From: Pseudomonas sp. 8AS
GTDB taxonomy: Bacteria > Pseudomonadota > Gammaproteobacteria > Pseudomonadales > Pseudomonadaceae
DNA length: 64,000 nucleotides
Direction: 5' to 3'
Assembly (NCBI RefSeq): GCF_902506505.1
Contig: NZ_LR733406.1
Span: forward strand, 2,256,117-2,320,116
The stretch's first letter is position 1; every line of letters begins with the position of its first letter. The translations under genes were made by a program, and so were the position numbers. Below are positions 27,314 to 37,589 of this stretch, piece by piece. The notes below the pieces were generated by a model that worked only from the letters and a program-made list of their open reading frames with translations, had not been told where the DNA came from and searched no databases.

Positions 27314-28699
27314 ATGACACTGAGCATCTACAACACCCTGAGCAAGGTCAAAGAGCCGTTCAAACCGCTGGTGGCCAACCAGGTGCGCATGTACGTGTGC
27401 GGCATGACCGTGTACGACTTCTGCCATATCGGTCACGCCCGGGTGATGGTCGCCTTCGACGTGGTCACCCGCTGGCTGCGTCAGCGCGGCTATGACGTGA
27501 CCTACGTGCGCAACATCACCGACATTGACGACAAGATCATCAAGCGCGCCAATGAAAACGGCGAGCCGTTCGAGGCCCTGGTCGAACGCATGATCGCCGC
27601 CATGCACGAGGACGAGGCGCGCCTCTCCGTGCTGCGCCCGGATATCGAGCCGCGTGCCACCGGGCATATCGCCGGCATGCACCAGATGATCCAGACCCTG
27701 ATCGACAAGGGCTTCGCCTACGCCCCGGGCAATGGCGACGTGTACTACCGCGTCGGCAAGTTCGAAGGCTACGGCAAGCTGTCGCGGCGCAAGATCGACG
27801 AGCTGAAGATCGGCGCGCGCATCGAGGTCGACGAGATCAAGGAAGACCCGCTGGACTTCGTCCTGTGGAAAGGCGCCAAGCCGGGCGAGCCGAGCTGGGA
27901 TTCGCCCTGGGGCGCCGGTCGTCCGGGCTGGCACATCGAGTGCTCGGTGATGTCTACCTGCTGCCTGGGCGAGACCTTCGACATCCACGGCGGCGGCCCG
28001 GACCTGGTGTTTCCGCACCACGAGAACGAGATCGCGCAGAGCGAGGCGGCCACCGGCAAGCTCTACGCCAAGGCCTGGATGCACGCCGGCGCGGTGCGCG
28101 TGGACGGCGAGAAGATGTCCAAGTCCCTGGGCAACTTCTTCACCATCCGCGAGGTGCTGGAGAAGTACCACCCTGAAGTGGTGCGCTACCTGCTGGTGTC
28201 CAGCCACTACCGCAGCCCGATCAACTACTCCGAAGACAGCCTGAAGGAAGCCAAGGGCGCCCTGGAGCGCTTCTACAACGGCCTTAAAGGTCTGCCGGAA
28301 GTGGCGCCGGCTGGCGGTGAGGAATACGTCGAGCGCTTCGGCGTGGCTATGGACGACGACTTCAACTCGCCGGAAGCCTGCGCCGTGCTGTTCGAGATGA
28401 TCCGCGAGGTCAACCGCCTGCGTGAGTCGGACGAACAGTCCGCCGCCGGCCTGGCCGCCCAGCTCAAGGCCCTGGCCGGCGTGCTCGGCGTGCTGCAGCT
28501 GGAGCCGGATGCTTTCCTCCAGGCCGGCGCCGCCGGCAAGGTCGACGCCGCCGAGGTCGAAGCGCTGATCGCCGCGCGCCTGCAGGCGCGCGCCGACAAG
28601 AACTGGGCCGAGTCTGACCGCATCCGCGACCAGCTCACTGCCATGGGCGTGGTGCTGGAAGACAGTAAGGGTGGCACCACCTGGCGCCTGGCCGAGTAA
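27314..28699 (+). CDS. cysS: Cysteine--tRNA ligase
   Basis: 461 residues, class I synthetase with catalytic zinc. Cys29 (first zinc ligand) in [13 protein letters not shown] at 38-41 in CHIGHARV, further zinc ligands in WHIECSVMS and FPHHENE, and KMSKS in [10 protein letters not shown] are all present. It begins directly after the glnS stop and ends before a terminator at 28715. In P. aeruginosa folD follows next; here 17 kb of other genes intervene. Confidence 0.98.
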   Translation: MTLSIYNTLSKVKEPFKPLVANQVRMYVCGMTVYDFCHIGHARVMVAFDVVTRWLRQRGYDVTYVRNITDIDDKIIKRANENGEPFEALVERMIAAMHEDEARLSVLRPDIEPRATGHIAGMHQMIQTLIDKGFAYAPGNGDVYYRVGKFEGYGKLSRRKIDELKIGARIEVDEIKEDPLDFVLWKGAKPGEPSWDSPWGAGRPGWHIECSVMSTCCLGETFDIHGGGPDLVFPHHENEIAQSEAATGKLYAKAWMHAGAVRVDGEKMSKSLGNFFTIREVLEKYHPEVVRYLLVSSHYRSPINYSEDSLKEAKGALERFYNGLKGLPEVAPAGGEEYVERFGVAMDDDFNSPEACAVLFEMIREVNRLRESDEQSAAGLAAQLKALAGVLGVLQLEPDAFLQAGAAGKVDAAEVEALIAARLQARADKNWAESDRIRDQLTAMGVVLEDSKGGTTWRLAE

Positions 28700-28714
28700 G
28701 TCGTTTCGCCCCAT

Positions 28715-28744
28715 GCAAAAGGCCGCCCTCGGGCGGCCTTTTGC
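28715..28744. terminator. Bidirectional terminator between cysS and the helicase gene
   Basis: The perfect inverted repeat GCAAAAGGCCGCCC / GGGCGGCCTTTTGC (28715-28728 and 28731-28744) has flanking A and T runs that serve both converging genes. Confidence 0.9.
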
Positions 28745-28756
28745 ATTCCCGCAGCC

Positions 28757-30625
28757 TTAGCGTTTGCCGCTGTACCAGATCACCCGGCTGACGCCGCGGG
28801 TGACGGCCACGTAGGCCAGGCGCAGGCTCTCGTCGCGCATGGCCTGGTCATAGCTGTTGCGGAACAGGCCGCAGCGGGCATACAGCGCGTTGCGCAATGG
28901 GTGCGACTCCGGGCTGCCACCGTCGTCGAGGATGATCGCCACCTCGCCCTGCAGGCCTTTGGCCCGGTGGATGCTGTAGGCACGCACCGGCAGGCTCGGG
29001 TCCAGCTGGGCCTGCACCTGCTTCAGCGCATCGTTGCGCCGGCCCAGCAGCAACACCGGGTTGCGTTCGAGGCTGCCGCGCTGGGCGACATGGGCGCACT
29101 GCGCGGCGATTTCCTGCAGCAGCTCGGGCAGCTGGCGCTTTAGGTCGAAGCCCTCGATGCGGCGCACGCCGTGGTCGCCCGGTTGCACGGCCTTGACCGC
29201 CTGGCTGCCCTTGGCCTGCTTGCAGGCGACGCCCGCCAGCAGCGCCTCGGCATCGCGCAGGATCGGCGCGATGCTGCGGAAGTTGGCGGTCAGCATCAGC
29301 ACCTGGCTCTTGGCCTTGCCGCGGCTGGGGAAGTGGCGGTCGAAGTCGAGGAACAGCTCCGGCGAGCTGCCGCGCCAGCCGTAGATCGACTGCCAGTCGT
29401 CGCCGATGGCCATAAGGCTGACCGCCCTGCCGCGGCCGGCCAGGGCGCGATGCACGGCCTGCAGCCAGTGGACGATCTGCGGCGAGATGTCCTGGAACTC
29501 GTCGATCAGCAGATGGCGCAGCGGCTCGATGGCCTCCGCCGGCAGCTCTTGGGCGCCGGTCAGGCGCTCGCCGAGCTGGCGGAAGGCGGCATCGAAGGTG
29601 GTAACGCCTTGGGCCTGCAACAGCGCCTGGAAGCATGTCCAGAAGCTGGCGAGTGCCTGCAGGAACAGGCGCTCGCGCGGCCCGCAGTCCAGCGTGGCAG
29701 CGTCGATTTGATCCGGGCGCAGGCCGAGGCTCTCGGCGAAGCAGCCCTGCTGGTAGAACACCTCGAACAGCGGCGCCGCGCGCAAGTCACCGGCCAGGCG
29801 CAGGCCTTCCTGCGGCGGCTTGCCGATGGCCTCGGGCATGGCCACGCCGAGCAGTTCGTGCACCTGCTGGCGGAACCTGGCATCGCTGGCGTAGAGCTCG
29901 TCATGGGCCTGGCGCAGCAGGCGCTGCTGGGCGGCGGGCAGGCGGCCGCCGGCAGGCGCGTCCGGCTCCTCGCCAGCAGATCCACCGAGCTGCTCGAACC
30001 AGTTCGGCGCGCCCAGCAGCGCCTTGGCCTGCTGCGCCATGGCCGAATGGAAGGTGCGCACGCACTGGCGTGCCTGGGCCTCGTCGAAGGGGAGTTGCCA
30101 GAAGGCCAGCAGGTGCAGCAACTGGCCACGCAGCTCGGAGCAGGAGGCATTGGTGAAGGAAATCACCGTGAGGCTGGCGGCGGGAATCCGCAGGTGGCAG
30201 AGCATGAACACCACGCGCAGCAGCAGGGTGGTGGACTTGCCCGAACCGGCGCCAGCGAAGATACGTGCCAGCGGGGCGCGGCAGAGGATCATCGCCCACT
30301 GCTCGTCGGACGGCGCGCCGATCAGGCCGGCCGCCACCGCCTCGGCGACGCGGGCGCGCATGGCTGCGACTTGGGCCTCGTCGACCTTCAGGCGGGCGCT
30401 GGAATAGATGCCGGTTGTTGCAGGGGCAGGGCCGTCGCAGGCCTTCTTCTTGCGGCTGGTCGCCTTGGCCTTGCCGCTGCTGGCGGGGCGCTTGGCGCGC
30501 GGTTGCGGCTGGCGCAGTCGGGCAGCGGCCTCGCGTTCGGCGCGCAGGTACTCGGTGGTGCGGGGAAAGTAGCGCGCCAGAGTGCTGGAGAGCAGCGCCT
30601 GGTAGCGTTTGACGGCGGACAGCAT
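28757..30625 (-). CDS. UvrD/Rep-family superfamily 1 DNA helicase, orphan
   Basis: 622 residues. All main SF1A motifs can be read: Q-motif SDEQ (106-109), Walker A AGAGSGKST (124-132), motif Ia SFTNAS, motif II LIDEFQD (373-379), III GDDWQSIYGWRG (408-419), IV TANFRS, V IHRAKGLQGEV (552-562) and VI RLAYVAVTRG (602-611). It is about 100 residues shorter than UvrD or Rep and has an unusual N-terminus: a helical segment, then a Lys/Arg/Ala/Ser-rich linker at 36-62 before the motor. Motif V reads IHRAKGLQ, typical of the IHRSKGLE type. No nuclease domain is fused and no partner gene adjoins. It could act in repair or in an element-specific process; it is the first gene of the accessory block. Confidence 0.85.
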   Translation of the reverse strand: MLSAVKRYQALLSSTLARYFPRTTEYLRAEREAAARLRQPQPRAKRPASSGKAKATSRKKKACDGPAPATTGIYSSARLKVDEAQVAAMRARVAEAVAAGLIGAPSDEQWAMILCRAPLARIFAGAGSGKSTTLLLRVVFMLCHLRIPAASLTVISFTNASCSELRGQLLHLLAFWQLPFDEAQARQCVRTFHSAMAQQAKALLGAPNWFEQLGGSAGEEPDAPAGGRLPAAQQRLLRQAHDELYASDARFRQQVHELLGVAMPEAIGKPPQEGLRLAGDLRAAPLFEVFYQQGCFAESLGLRPDQIDAATLDCGPRERLFLQALASFWTCFQALLQAQGVTTFDAAFRQLGERLTGAQELPAEAIEPLRHLLIDEFQDISPQIVHWLQAVHRALAGRGRAVSLMAIGDDWQSIYGWRGSSPELFLDFDRHFPSRGKAKSQVLMLTANFRSIAPILRDAEALLAGVACKQAKGSQAVKAVQPGDHGVRRIEGFDLKRQLPELLQEIAAQCAHVAQRGSLERNPVLLLGRRNDALKQVQAQLDPSLPVRAYSIHRAKGLQGEVAIILDDGGSPESHPLRNALYARCGLFRNSYDQAMRDESLRLAYVAVTRGVSRVIWYSGKR

Positions 30626-30704
30626 GGCAACTCGGAAAGCAGATGCGGCCGGCTATCATACGGGCTTTCCGCCGTGGGCTGGAGCCTGGCAAAGAGCCAG
30701 CGGC

Positions 30705-32306
<1,602 letters not shown>

Positions 32307-32433
32307 TCATAAGGTAATTTCAGGAAAGTGCCTTCGCAATAAAGGCGGTGTTTCGATTTCGCCTTAGATTAGCCCTGGAGGCGTGGGTGCGGGTAGCCGA
32401 ATAATGAGCGCACCCCAACCGGAGACTCCAACC

Positions 32434-33330
32434 ATGGACAAGACCCTCAAGCGCGGCTCGCTGGAAATGATCGCGGCGATGCTGATTTCCGGCACCATCG
32501 GCTGGTTCGTGCTGGTGTCCGGCCAGTCCGTGGTCGACGTGGTGTTCTGGCGCTGCGTGATCGGCGGCGCGATGTTGCTGCTGGTGTGCGTTGCACTCGG
32601 CCTGCTGCGTCGCGAGCTGCTGAGTCGTCGGGTGCTGATCCTGGCGCTGGTCAGCGGGGTGACCATAGTCGGCAACTGGCTGCTGCTGTTTGCCTCCTAT
32701 TCCAAGGCGTCCATCGCCATCAGCACTGCTGTCTATAACGTGCAGCCGTTCATGCTGGTGGGCCTGGCCGCGCTGTTACTCGGCGAGCGCATCACCCTGG
32801 CCAAGCTGGCCTGGCTGGGCGTGGCCTTCCTCGGCATGCTGGCCATCGTCAGCGCCCATGGCGACACCGGCAGCTCGGGCGAGAACTACCTGCTGGGCAT
32901 CGCCCTGGCCCTGGGCGCGGCGCTGCTCTATGCGCTGGCGGCGCTGATCGTCAAACGCCTGAGCGGCACGCCGCCGCACCTGATCGCGCTGATCCAGCTG
33001 CTCACCGGCATCCTCATGCTGGCGCCGCTGGCCAGTTACCGGCTGCCCGAGCAGCCGCAGGCCTGGGCCAGCCTGGCGGCCCTGGGCATCCTGCATACCG
33101 GGGTGATGTACATGCTGCTGTACAGCGCCATCCAGAAACTGCCGACGGCGCTGACCGGGGCGCTGTCGTTCATCTATCCGATCGCGGCGATCTTCGTCGA
33201 CTGGCTGGCCTTCGGTCATCGCCTCAGCCCGCTGCAGTGGCTGGGCGTGGCGGCCATCCTGCTGGCGGCGGCCGGCATGCAGCAGGGCTGGAGCCTGCGC
33301 CGGCGCCTACCGGTCGTCGAGGCGAAGTAG
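32434..33330 (+). CDS. EamA/DMT-family transporter
   Basis: 298 residues, ten predicted membrane helices in two EamA repeats (about 10-140 and 150-290). The family exports amino acids or other metabolites from the cytoplasm. Start ATG 32434 is chosen because CGGAGACTCC precedes it; ATG 32404 in the same frame would add ten polar residues. A short basic C-terminus (SLRRRLPVVEAK) faces the cytoplasm. It is divergent from the Lrp-type regulator, its likely controller. Substrate unknown. Confidence 0.88.
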   Translation: MDKTLKRGSLEMIAAMLISGTIGWFVLVSGQSVVDVVFWRCVIGGAMLLLVCVALGLLRRELLSRRVLILALVSGVTIVGNWLLLFASYSKASIAISTAVYNVQPFMLVGLAALLLGERITLAKLAWLGVAFLGMLAIVSAHGDTGSSGENYLLGIALALGAALLYALAALIVKRLSGTPPHLIALIQLLTGILMLAPLASYRLPEQPQAWASLAALGILHTGVMYMLLYSAIQKLPTALTGALSFIYPIAAIFVDWLAFGHRLSPLQWLGVAAILLAAAGMQQGWSLRRRLPVVEAK

Positions 33331-33339
33331 GGCGGCTGG

Positions 33340-34272
33340 CTAGGCGCGCCGGCGGGCGTCGAAACGTTCCGCCCACTGGTGTTCGCGGAAACGTTCGACG
33401 ATGAAGTCGATGAACACTCGCGTCTTGGCCGGCAGCAGCTTCTGCGCGCTGAAGTAGAGGCTCAGGCTGCCGGTGTCCACATACCAGTCCGGCAGCACCC
33501 GCTGCAGGCGGCCGCTCTGCAGATAGGGCAGCGCGTGCACCGTGCTGACCAGGGTCACGCCCAGGCCCTGCAGGGCCGCGTGGCAGGCTGCCTCGGGGTC
33601 GTTCATGGTCATCCGGCGGGTCAGCTCGAAGGTGGTCTGGCGGTCGTCGCGGGTGCGTAACGGCCAGCTGCGCACGCGGCCGGTCTGCGGCGAACGCAGG
33701 AGGATGCCGGCATGCGGGGCCAGGTCTTCCGGCTGTTCGATGGGCGCGTGGTGGGCGAGATAGTCCGGCGAGGCCAGCAGCACCCGGTGGGCCGGTGCCA
33801 GTTGCCGGGCAATCGCCCCGGGCGGTAGCTCGAAGCCGCCGCCGAGGGCGGCGTCGAAGCCTTCGCCGATCAGGTCCACGGCGCGGTTGTCGAAGTGCCA
33901 GTCGGGCACTATCGCCGGGTAGCGGGCCAGAAAATCGGAGAGGTGCGGCATGATGTAGTCGCGGCCGAAGGCCACGCCCATGCTGACCTTGAGGGTGCCC
34001 GCCGGCTGGCCCTGGCTGCTGGCCAGGTTGGCCACCGCGCCCTGGATGCTGGCCAGCCCGCTGCTCACCTCCGCCAGAAAGCGCTCGCCGGCCTCGGTCA
34101 GGGTCAGGCGCCGGGTGCTGCGCAGAAACAGGCGCACGCCGAGGTTGCTCTCCAGGCGGGCCACGTTCTTGCCCACCGCCGCGGGCGTCAGGCCCAGGCG
34201 CCGCGCGGCCTCGGCGAAGCTGCCGGCCTCCGCCGCGCGGACGAAGCACTCGATGCTGCTGAGGGTTTCCAT
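33340..34272 (-). CDS. LysR-family transcriptional regulator (module 1)
   Basis: 310 residues. The N-terminal winged helix-turn-helix (ECFVRAAEAGSFAEAARRLGLTPAAVGKNVARLESNLGVRLFLRSTRRLTLTEAG) is followed by a periplasmic-binding-like effector domain with DAALGGGFE. ATG 34272 is used; the in-frame start at 34290 adds six residues without a ribosome site. It is divergent from an SDR gene (120 bp between starts), the usual arrangement of a LysR regulator and its target. Confidence 0.9.
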   Translation of the reverse strand: METLSSIECFVRAAEAGSFAEAARRLGLTPAAVGKNVARLESNLGVRLFLRSTRRLTLTEAGERFLAEVSSGLASIQGAVANLASSQGQPAGTLKVSMGVAFGRDYIMPHLSDFLARYPAIVPDWHFDNRAVDLIGEGFDAALGGGFELPPGAIARQLAPAHRVLLASPDYLAHHAPIEQPEDLAPHAGILLRSPQTGRVRSWPLRTRDDRQTTFELTRRMTMNDPEAACHAALQGLGVTLVSTVHALPYLQSGRLQRVLPDWYVDTGSLSLYFSAQKLLPAKTRVFIDFIVERFREHQWAERFDARRRA

Positions 34273-34294
34273 GGGCGCTCCATAAACCATTGGT

Positions 34295-34313
34295 ATCGAC
34301 TGAATATAGCGAT
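34295..34313. promoter_or_regulatory. Candidate LysR operator, ATCG-N11-CGAT
   Basis: An interrupted dyad with 4-bp arms and an AT-rich centre lies 22 bp before the LysR start and 80 bp before the SDR start, where LysR recognition sites normally sit. The arms are short, so chance occurrence is possible. Confidence 0.3.
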
Positions 34314-34392
34314 TGCCAGCTTATCGGTTGTGAGTGCTGGGTGAATACTGGGGCCGTCTTCCACACCAACCCCCAGTTTCAGGAGATTCAAC

Positions 34393-35142
34393 ATGAGCAC
34401 CCACAAAACCCTCGAAGGCAAAGTCGCATTCATCCAGGGTGGTTCCCGCGGCATCGGCGCCGCCATCGCCCAGCGCCTGGCGAAGGAGGGCGCTGCCGTC
34501 GCCCTGACCTATGTGTCCTCCGCCGCCGGAGCCCTCGACGTAGTGCAGGCCATCGAAGCCGCCGGTGGTCGCGCCATCGCCATCCAGGCCAACAGCCGTG
34601 ACGAGCAGGCCATCCGCGCCGCCATCCGCCACACCGTAGAGAGCTTCGGTCGCCTCGACATCCTGGTGAACAACGCCGGCGTGCTGGCTATCGCGCCGAT
34701 CGAGGAATTCAGCATCGACGACCTGGATCGCACCCTGGATGTGAACGTGCGCAGTGTGGTGATCGCCAGCCAGGAAGCCGCCCGCGTAATGGGCGAGGGC
34801 GGGCGCATCATCACCATCGGCAGCACCAACGCCGAGCGCATGCCCTTCGCCGGTGGCTCGGTGTATGCGCTAAGCAAGGCCGCGGTGGCCGGTTTCACCA
34901 AGGGACTGGCGCGTGATCTGGGGCCGCGCGGCATCACCGTCAACAACGTGCAGCCCGGCCCGGTGGATACCGACATGAATCCGGACAACAGCGACTTTGC
35001 CGAAGCGCTGAAGCAGACCATGGCGCTGCCGCGCTACGGCAAGGCGGAGGAGATCGCCAGCTTCGTGGCCTACCTGGCCGGCCCCGAGGCGGCCTACATC
35101 ACCGGCGCCAACCTGACCATCGATGGTGGCTTCTCCGCCTGA
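34393..35142 (+). CDS. Short-chain dehydrogenase/reductase (module 1)
   Basis: 249 residues, classical SDR. The NAD(P) glycine motif is GGSRGIG (16-22), NNAG follows near residue 93, and the catalytic residues are Ser144, Tyr158 and Lys162 (YALSK). The C-terminal GPEAAYITGANLTIDGGF is typical of FabG-like 3-oxoacyl reductases. A lysine-free 35-40 region after Arg/Thr gives no firm cofactor call. It is divergent from its LysR neighbour. Substrate unknown. Confidence 0.9.
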   Translation: MSTHKTLEGKVAFIQGGSRGIGAAIAQRLAKEGAAVALTYVSSAAGALDVVQAIEAAGGRAIAIQANSRDEQAIRAAIRHTVESFGRLDILVNNAGVLAIAPIEEFSIDDLDRTLDVNVRSVVIASQEAARVMGEGGRIITIGSTNAERMPFAGGSVYALSKAAVAGFTKGLARDLGPRGITVNNVQPGPVDTDMNPDNSDFAEALKQTMALPRYGKAEEIASFVAYLAGPEAAYITGANLTIDGGFSA

Positions 35143-35162
35143 GATAGCCGCAGCCGATGCAA

Positions 35163-35192
35163 CAACGCCCGTCGCCTGCGCGACGGGCGTTG
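35163..35192. terminator. Bidirectional terminator between SDR and FKBP genes
   Basis: A perfect 13-bp stem, CAACGCCCGTCGC / GCGACGGGCGTTG, with loop CTGC, is followed by a T-rich stretch (TCGTTTT). Confidence 0.85.
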
Positions 35193-35210
35193 TCGTTTTG
35201 CAGGGAAAAA

Positions 35211-35549
35211 TCAGTCGTCGCGGGTCAGCACTTCCAGCAACTCGATCTCGAACACCAGGTTGGAGTTCGGCGGAATCGCGCCGACCTGGCGCTCGCCATA
35301 ACCCAGGTGCGCCGGCACCCACAGCTTGCGCTTGCCGCCGACCTGCATGCCCATCAGGCCCTGGTCCCAGCCCTGGATCACCCGGCGTGTGCCGATCACG
35401 CACTGGAACGGTTTGCCGCGCGAGTAGGAGGAGTCGAACTCGGTGCCGTCCTCCAGCCAGCCGCGGTACTGGGTGGTGATCAGCGCGCCCTTGACGGCGG
35501 CCTTGCCGCTGCCGAGTTGCAGGTCTTCGATTTTCAGTTGGTCACTCAT
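35211..35549 (-). CDS. FKBP-type peptidyl-prolyl isomerase
   Basis: 112 residues, a single FKBP domain with no signal peptide, so cytoplasmic. Active-site aromatic and aliphatic residues are visible in YRGWLEDGTEFDSSYSRGKPFQ, VIQGWDQGLMGMQVG and AHLGYGERQVGAIPPNSNLVFEIELL. It is a stand-alone gene between the two LysR/SDR modules. Confidence 0.93.
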   Translation of the reverse strand: MSDQLKIEDLQLGSGKAAVKGALITTQYRGWLEDGTEFDSSYSRGKPFQCVIGTRRVIQGWDQGLMGMQVGGKRKLWVPAHLGYGERQVGAIPPNSNLVFEIELLEVLTRDD

Positions 35550-35585
35550 GGCGTTGCTCGCAGTGGTTGGGCTGGCGGCGTTTTG

Positions 35586-36494
35586 TCAGGGATTGGCGCC
35601 GTTGGCAAGTGCGGCGCGGGCGAAGTCGATGAAGGCGCGCAGCGCGGCCGGCACGTGGCGGCGGCTCGGGTAGTAGAGGTGCAGGCCGGCGTAGTAGGGG
35701 CACCAGTTGCTGAGCACCTGCACCAGACGGCCGTCGGCGATCTGCTCGCGGACCATCTCCTCGAACACATAGGCGAGGCCGACGCCCTGCCGGGCCGGCT
35801 CGACCATCAGGGCCACGTCGTCCAGGATTAGCGGGCCTTCCACCTCGATCTCCAGGGCGATGTCGCCGCGCTCGAATTCCCAGCGATAGAAGTTGCCGCC
35901 GGGGAAGCGATGGCGGATGCAGGGCAGGCCGTGCAGGTCCTCGGGCTTCTGTGGGGCTGGGTGGCGCTCGAACAGGGCGGGAGAGCCGACCACCACCGAG
36001 CGCATGCGCGGGCCGATGGGCAGCGAGACCATGTCCGCCTCCAGGCGCTCGCCGAAGCGCACGCCGGCATCGAAGCCGGCCGAGACCACGTCCACCAGGC
36101 CATCGTCGGCCACCAGTTCCAGGCGTACGTCCGGGTAGGCGGCGAGGAAGCGCCCCACCAGCGGCAGCAGGACCAGCTGGATGGCCGCACGACCGGCATT
36201 GATGCGCAGGCTGCCGGAGGGCTTGTCGCGGAAACTGTTGAGGTCCTCCAGGGCGTCGGCGATGTCGCGGAATGCCGGGCGCACCCTTGCCTGCAGGTGC
36301 TCACCGGCCTCGGTCAGCGCCACGCTGCGGGTGGTGCGGTTGAACAGGCGCATCCCCAGGCGCTCTTCCAGCCCGCGCAGGGCGTGGCTCAGCGCCGAGG
36401 GCGTGAGGCCTAGATCAACCGCAGCGCGAGCGAAGCTGAGGTGTTGGGCGATGGCCAGGAAGATCGCCAGGTCGGTGGGAGAGACGTTTTTCAT
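35586..36494 (-). CDS. LysR-family transcriptional regulator (module 2)
   Basis: 302 residues. Helix-turn-helix at about 8-65 (AIFLAIAQHLSFARAAVDLGLTPSALSHALRGLEERLGMRLFNRTTRSVALTEAG), then the effector domain with AGFDAGVRFGERLEADMV, the form common in regulators of the aliphatic-oxidoreductase group. It is divergent from the second SDR gene with 117 bp between starts, matching module 1 in layout, but the two regulators are clearly different in sequence, so this is not a recent duplication. Confidence 0.9.
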   Translation of the reverse strand: MKNVSPTDLAIFLAIAQHLSFARAAVDLGLTPSALSHALRGLEERLGMRLFNRTTRSVALTEAGEHLQARVRPAFRDIADALEDLNSFRDKPSGSLRINAGRAAIQLVLLPLVGRFLAAYPDVRLELVADDGLVDVVSAGFDAGVRFGERLEADMVSLPIGPRMRSVVVGSPALFERHPAPQKPEDLHGLPCIRHRFPGGNFYRWEFERGDIALEIEVEGPLILDDVALMVEPARQGVGLAYVFEEMVREQIADGRLVQVLSNWCPYYAGLHLYYPSRRHVPAALRAFIDFARAALANGANP

Positions 36495-36530
36495 TGATGA
36501 AAATTTCTCAGCAAGTCATGCAATTTTATT

Positions 36531-36552
36531 GGGATTATCACATCAGTATCCC
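36531..36552. promoter_or_regulatory. Candidate LysR operator, GGGAT-N12-ATCCC
   Basis: A 5-bp perfect dyad with AT-rich centre lies midway between the divergent LysR and SDR starts (36494 and 36612), the expected place for the regulator's binding site. Confidence 0.4.
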
Positions 36553-36611
36553 AGCCCTAGAGTGTCGTCAACGGCCCGCATGGCGCGGGACCGAAATCTG
36601 AGGAATTCGCT

Positions 36612-37442
36612 ATGCGTACCTGGCTGATTACTGGAGCTTCCCGTGGTTTTGGCGCACTGATAGCCGAACAGGCCCTGAACGCCGGCGATGCGGTCATTGC
36701 CACCGCCCGCAAGCCCGCCGACGTCACCGCTCGTCTGGGCGAGCATCCCAACCTGCTGGCCGTACGCCTGGACGTGACCCGCGAGGAAGAGGCCCGCGAG
36801 GCCGTCGCCGCCGGTGTCGCCCGTTTCGGCCGCATCGATGTGCTGGTCAACAATGCCGGCTTCGGCGTGCTGGGGGCGGTGGAGGAAACCAGCATGGTGG
36901 AGGCCGAGCGCCTGTTCGCCACCAACGTGTTCGGTGTGCTCAACGTCACCCGCGCCGTGCTGCCGCACATGCGCCGCCAGCGCTCCGGTCACGTCATCAA
37001 CATCTCCTCGCTGGGCGGCTACCAGGCCTATATGGGCTGGGGTGTGTACGGCTCCACCAAGTTCGCCGTGGAAGGCATCAGCGAGGCGCTGCAGCAGGAA
37101 GTCGCGCCGCTCGGCATCCACGTCACCGTGGTCGAGCCGGGTTTCTTCCGCACCGACTTCCTCGACGAGCAGTCGCTGGTGAAGACCGCCCTGGAACTGG
37201 CCGACTACGACGAGACGGTCGGCGCCATGCGCCAGTTCGCTCACGTCGCCAACCACGCTCAGCCAGGCAACCCGGCCAGGCTGGCCGAGGCCATGCTGGT
37301 TCTGGCCAACGCCGAGCAACCGCCACTGCGCCTAGCGCTGGGTAGCGACGCGGTTGCACGGATCGAGCAGAAGCATGCGCAGGTCGAGGTCGAGTTGCAG
37401 GCCTGGCGCAGCTTGTCGCTGTCCACCGACTTCCCGGCCTGA
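36612..37442 (+). CDS. Short-chain dehydrogenase/reductase (module 2)
   Basis: 276 residues, classical SDR with a longer C-terminus. Glycine motif TGASRGFG (7-14), acidic-adenine contact LDVT, NNAG at about 79, catalytic Tyr146 and Lys150 (YGSTK). TARK after the second strand suggests NADP preference. The oxidoreductase type (TGASRGFG start, EPGFFRTDF) is widespread and poorly defined. Regulated probably by the divergent LysR gene. It ends before a terminator at 37459. Confidence 0.9.
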   Translation: MRTWLITGASRGFGALIAEQALNAGDAVIATARKPADVTARLGEHPNLLAVRLDVTREEEAREAVAAGVARFGRIDVLVNNAGFGVLGAVEETSMVEAERLFATNVFGVLNVTRAVLPHMRRQRSGHVINISSLGGYQAYMGWGVYGSTKFAVEGISEALQQEVAPLGIHVTVVEPGFFRTDFLDEQSLVKTALELADYDETVGAMRQFAHVANHAQPGNPARLAEAMLVLANAEQPPLRLALGSDAVARIEQKHAQVEVELQAWRSLSLSTDFPA

Positions 37443-37458
37443 GTCGCCTGAAGCAGAG

Positions 37459-37484
37459 CAGCCGCGCCCTTGCGCGGCTGTTTC
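37459..37484 (+). terminator. Terminator downstream of SDR module 2
   Basis: The stem CAGCCGCGC / GCGCGGCTG with a 4-base loop CCTT is followed by TTTCGTTT. Confidence 0.75.
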
Positions 37485-37589
37485 GTTTCGGCGGTCTGCG
37501 CCCATTGGTCCACTTGTACGATCATCTGGTTATTGGCTAGGGTGCAGGTAGTCCCTACCGCAGCAGTCGCTCATGGATGGCAGTTCGTT

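Noticed and set aside
25574..28714. 1046-residue open frame on the minus strand opposite glnS and cysS
   Set aside because: It is the antisense shadow of two certain genes; GC-rich third positions remove stops in the opposite frame. There is no homology, and its translation is the His/Leu/Asp-rich mix seen in all such shadows.
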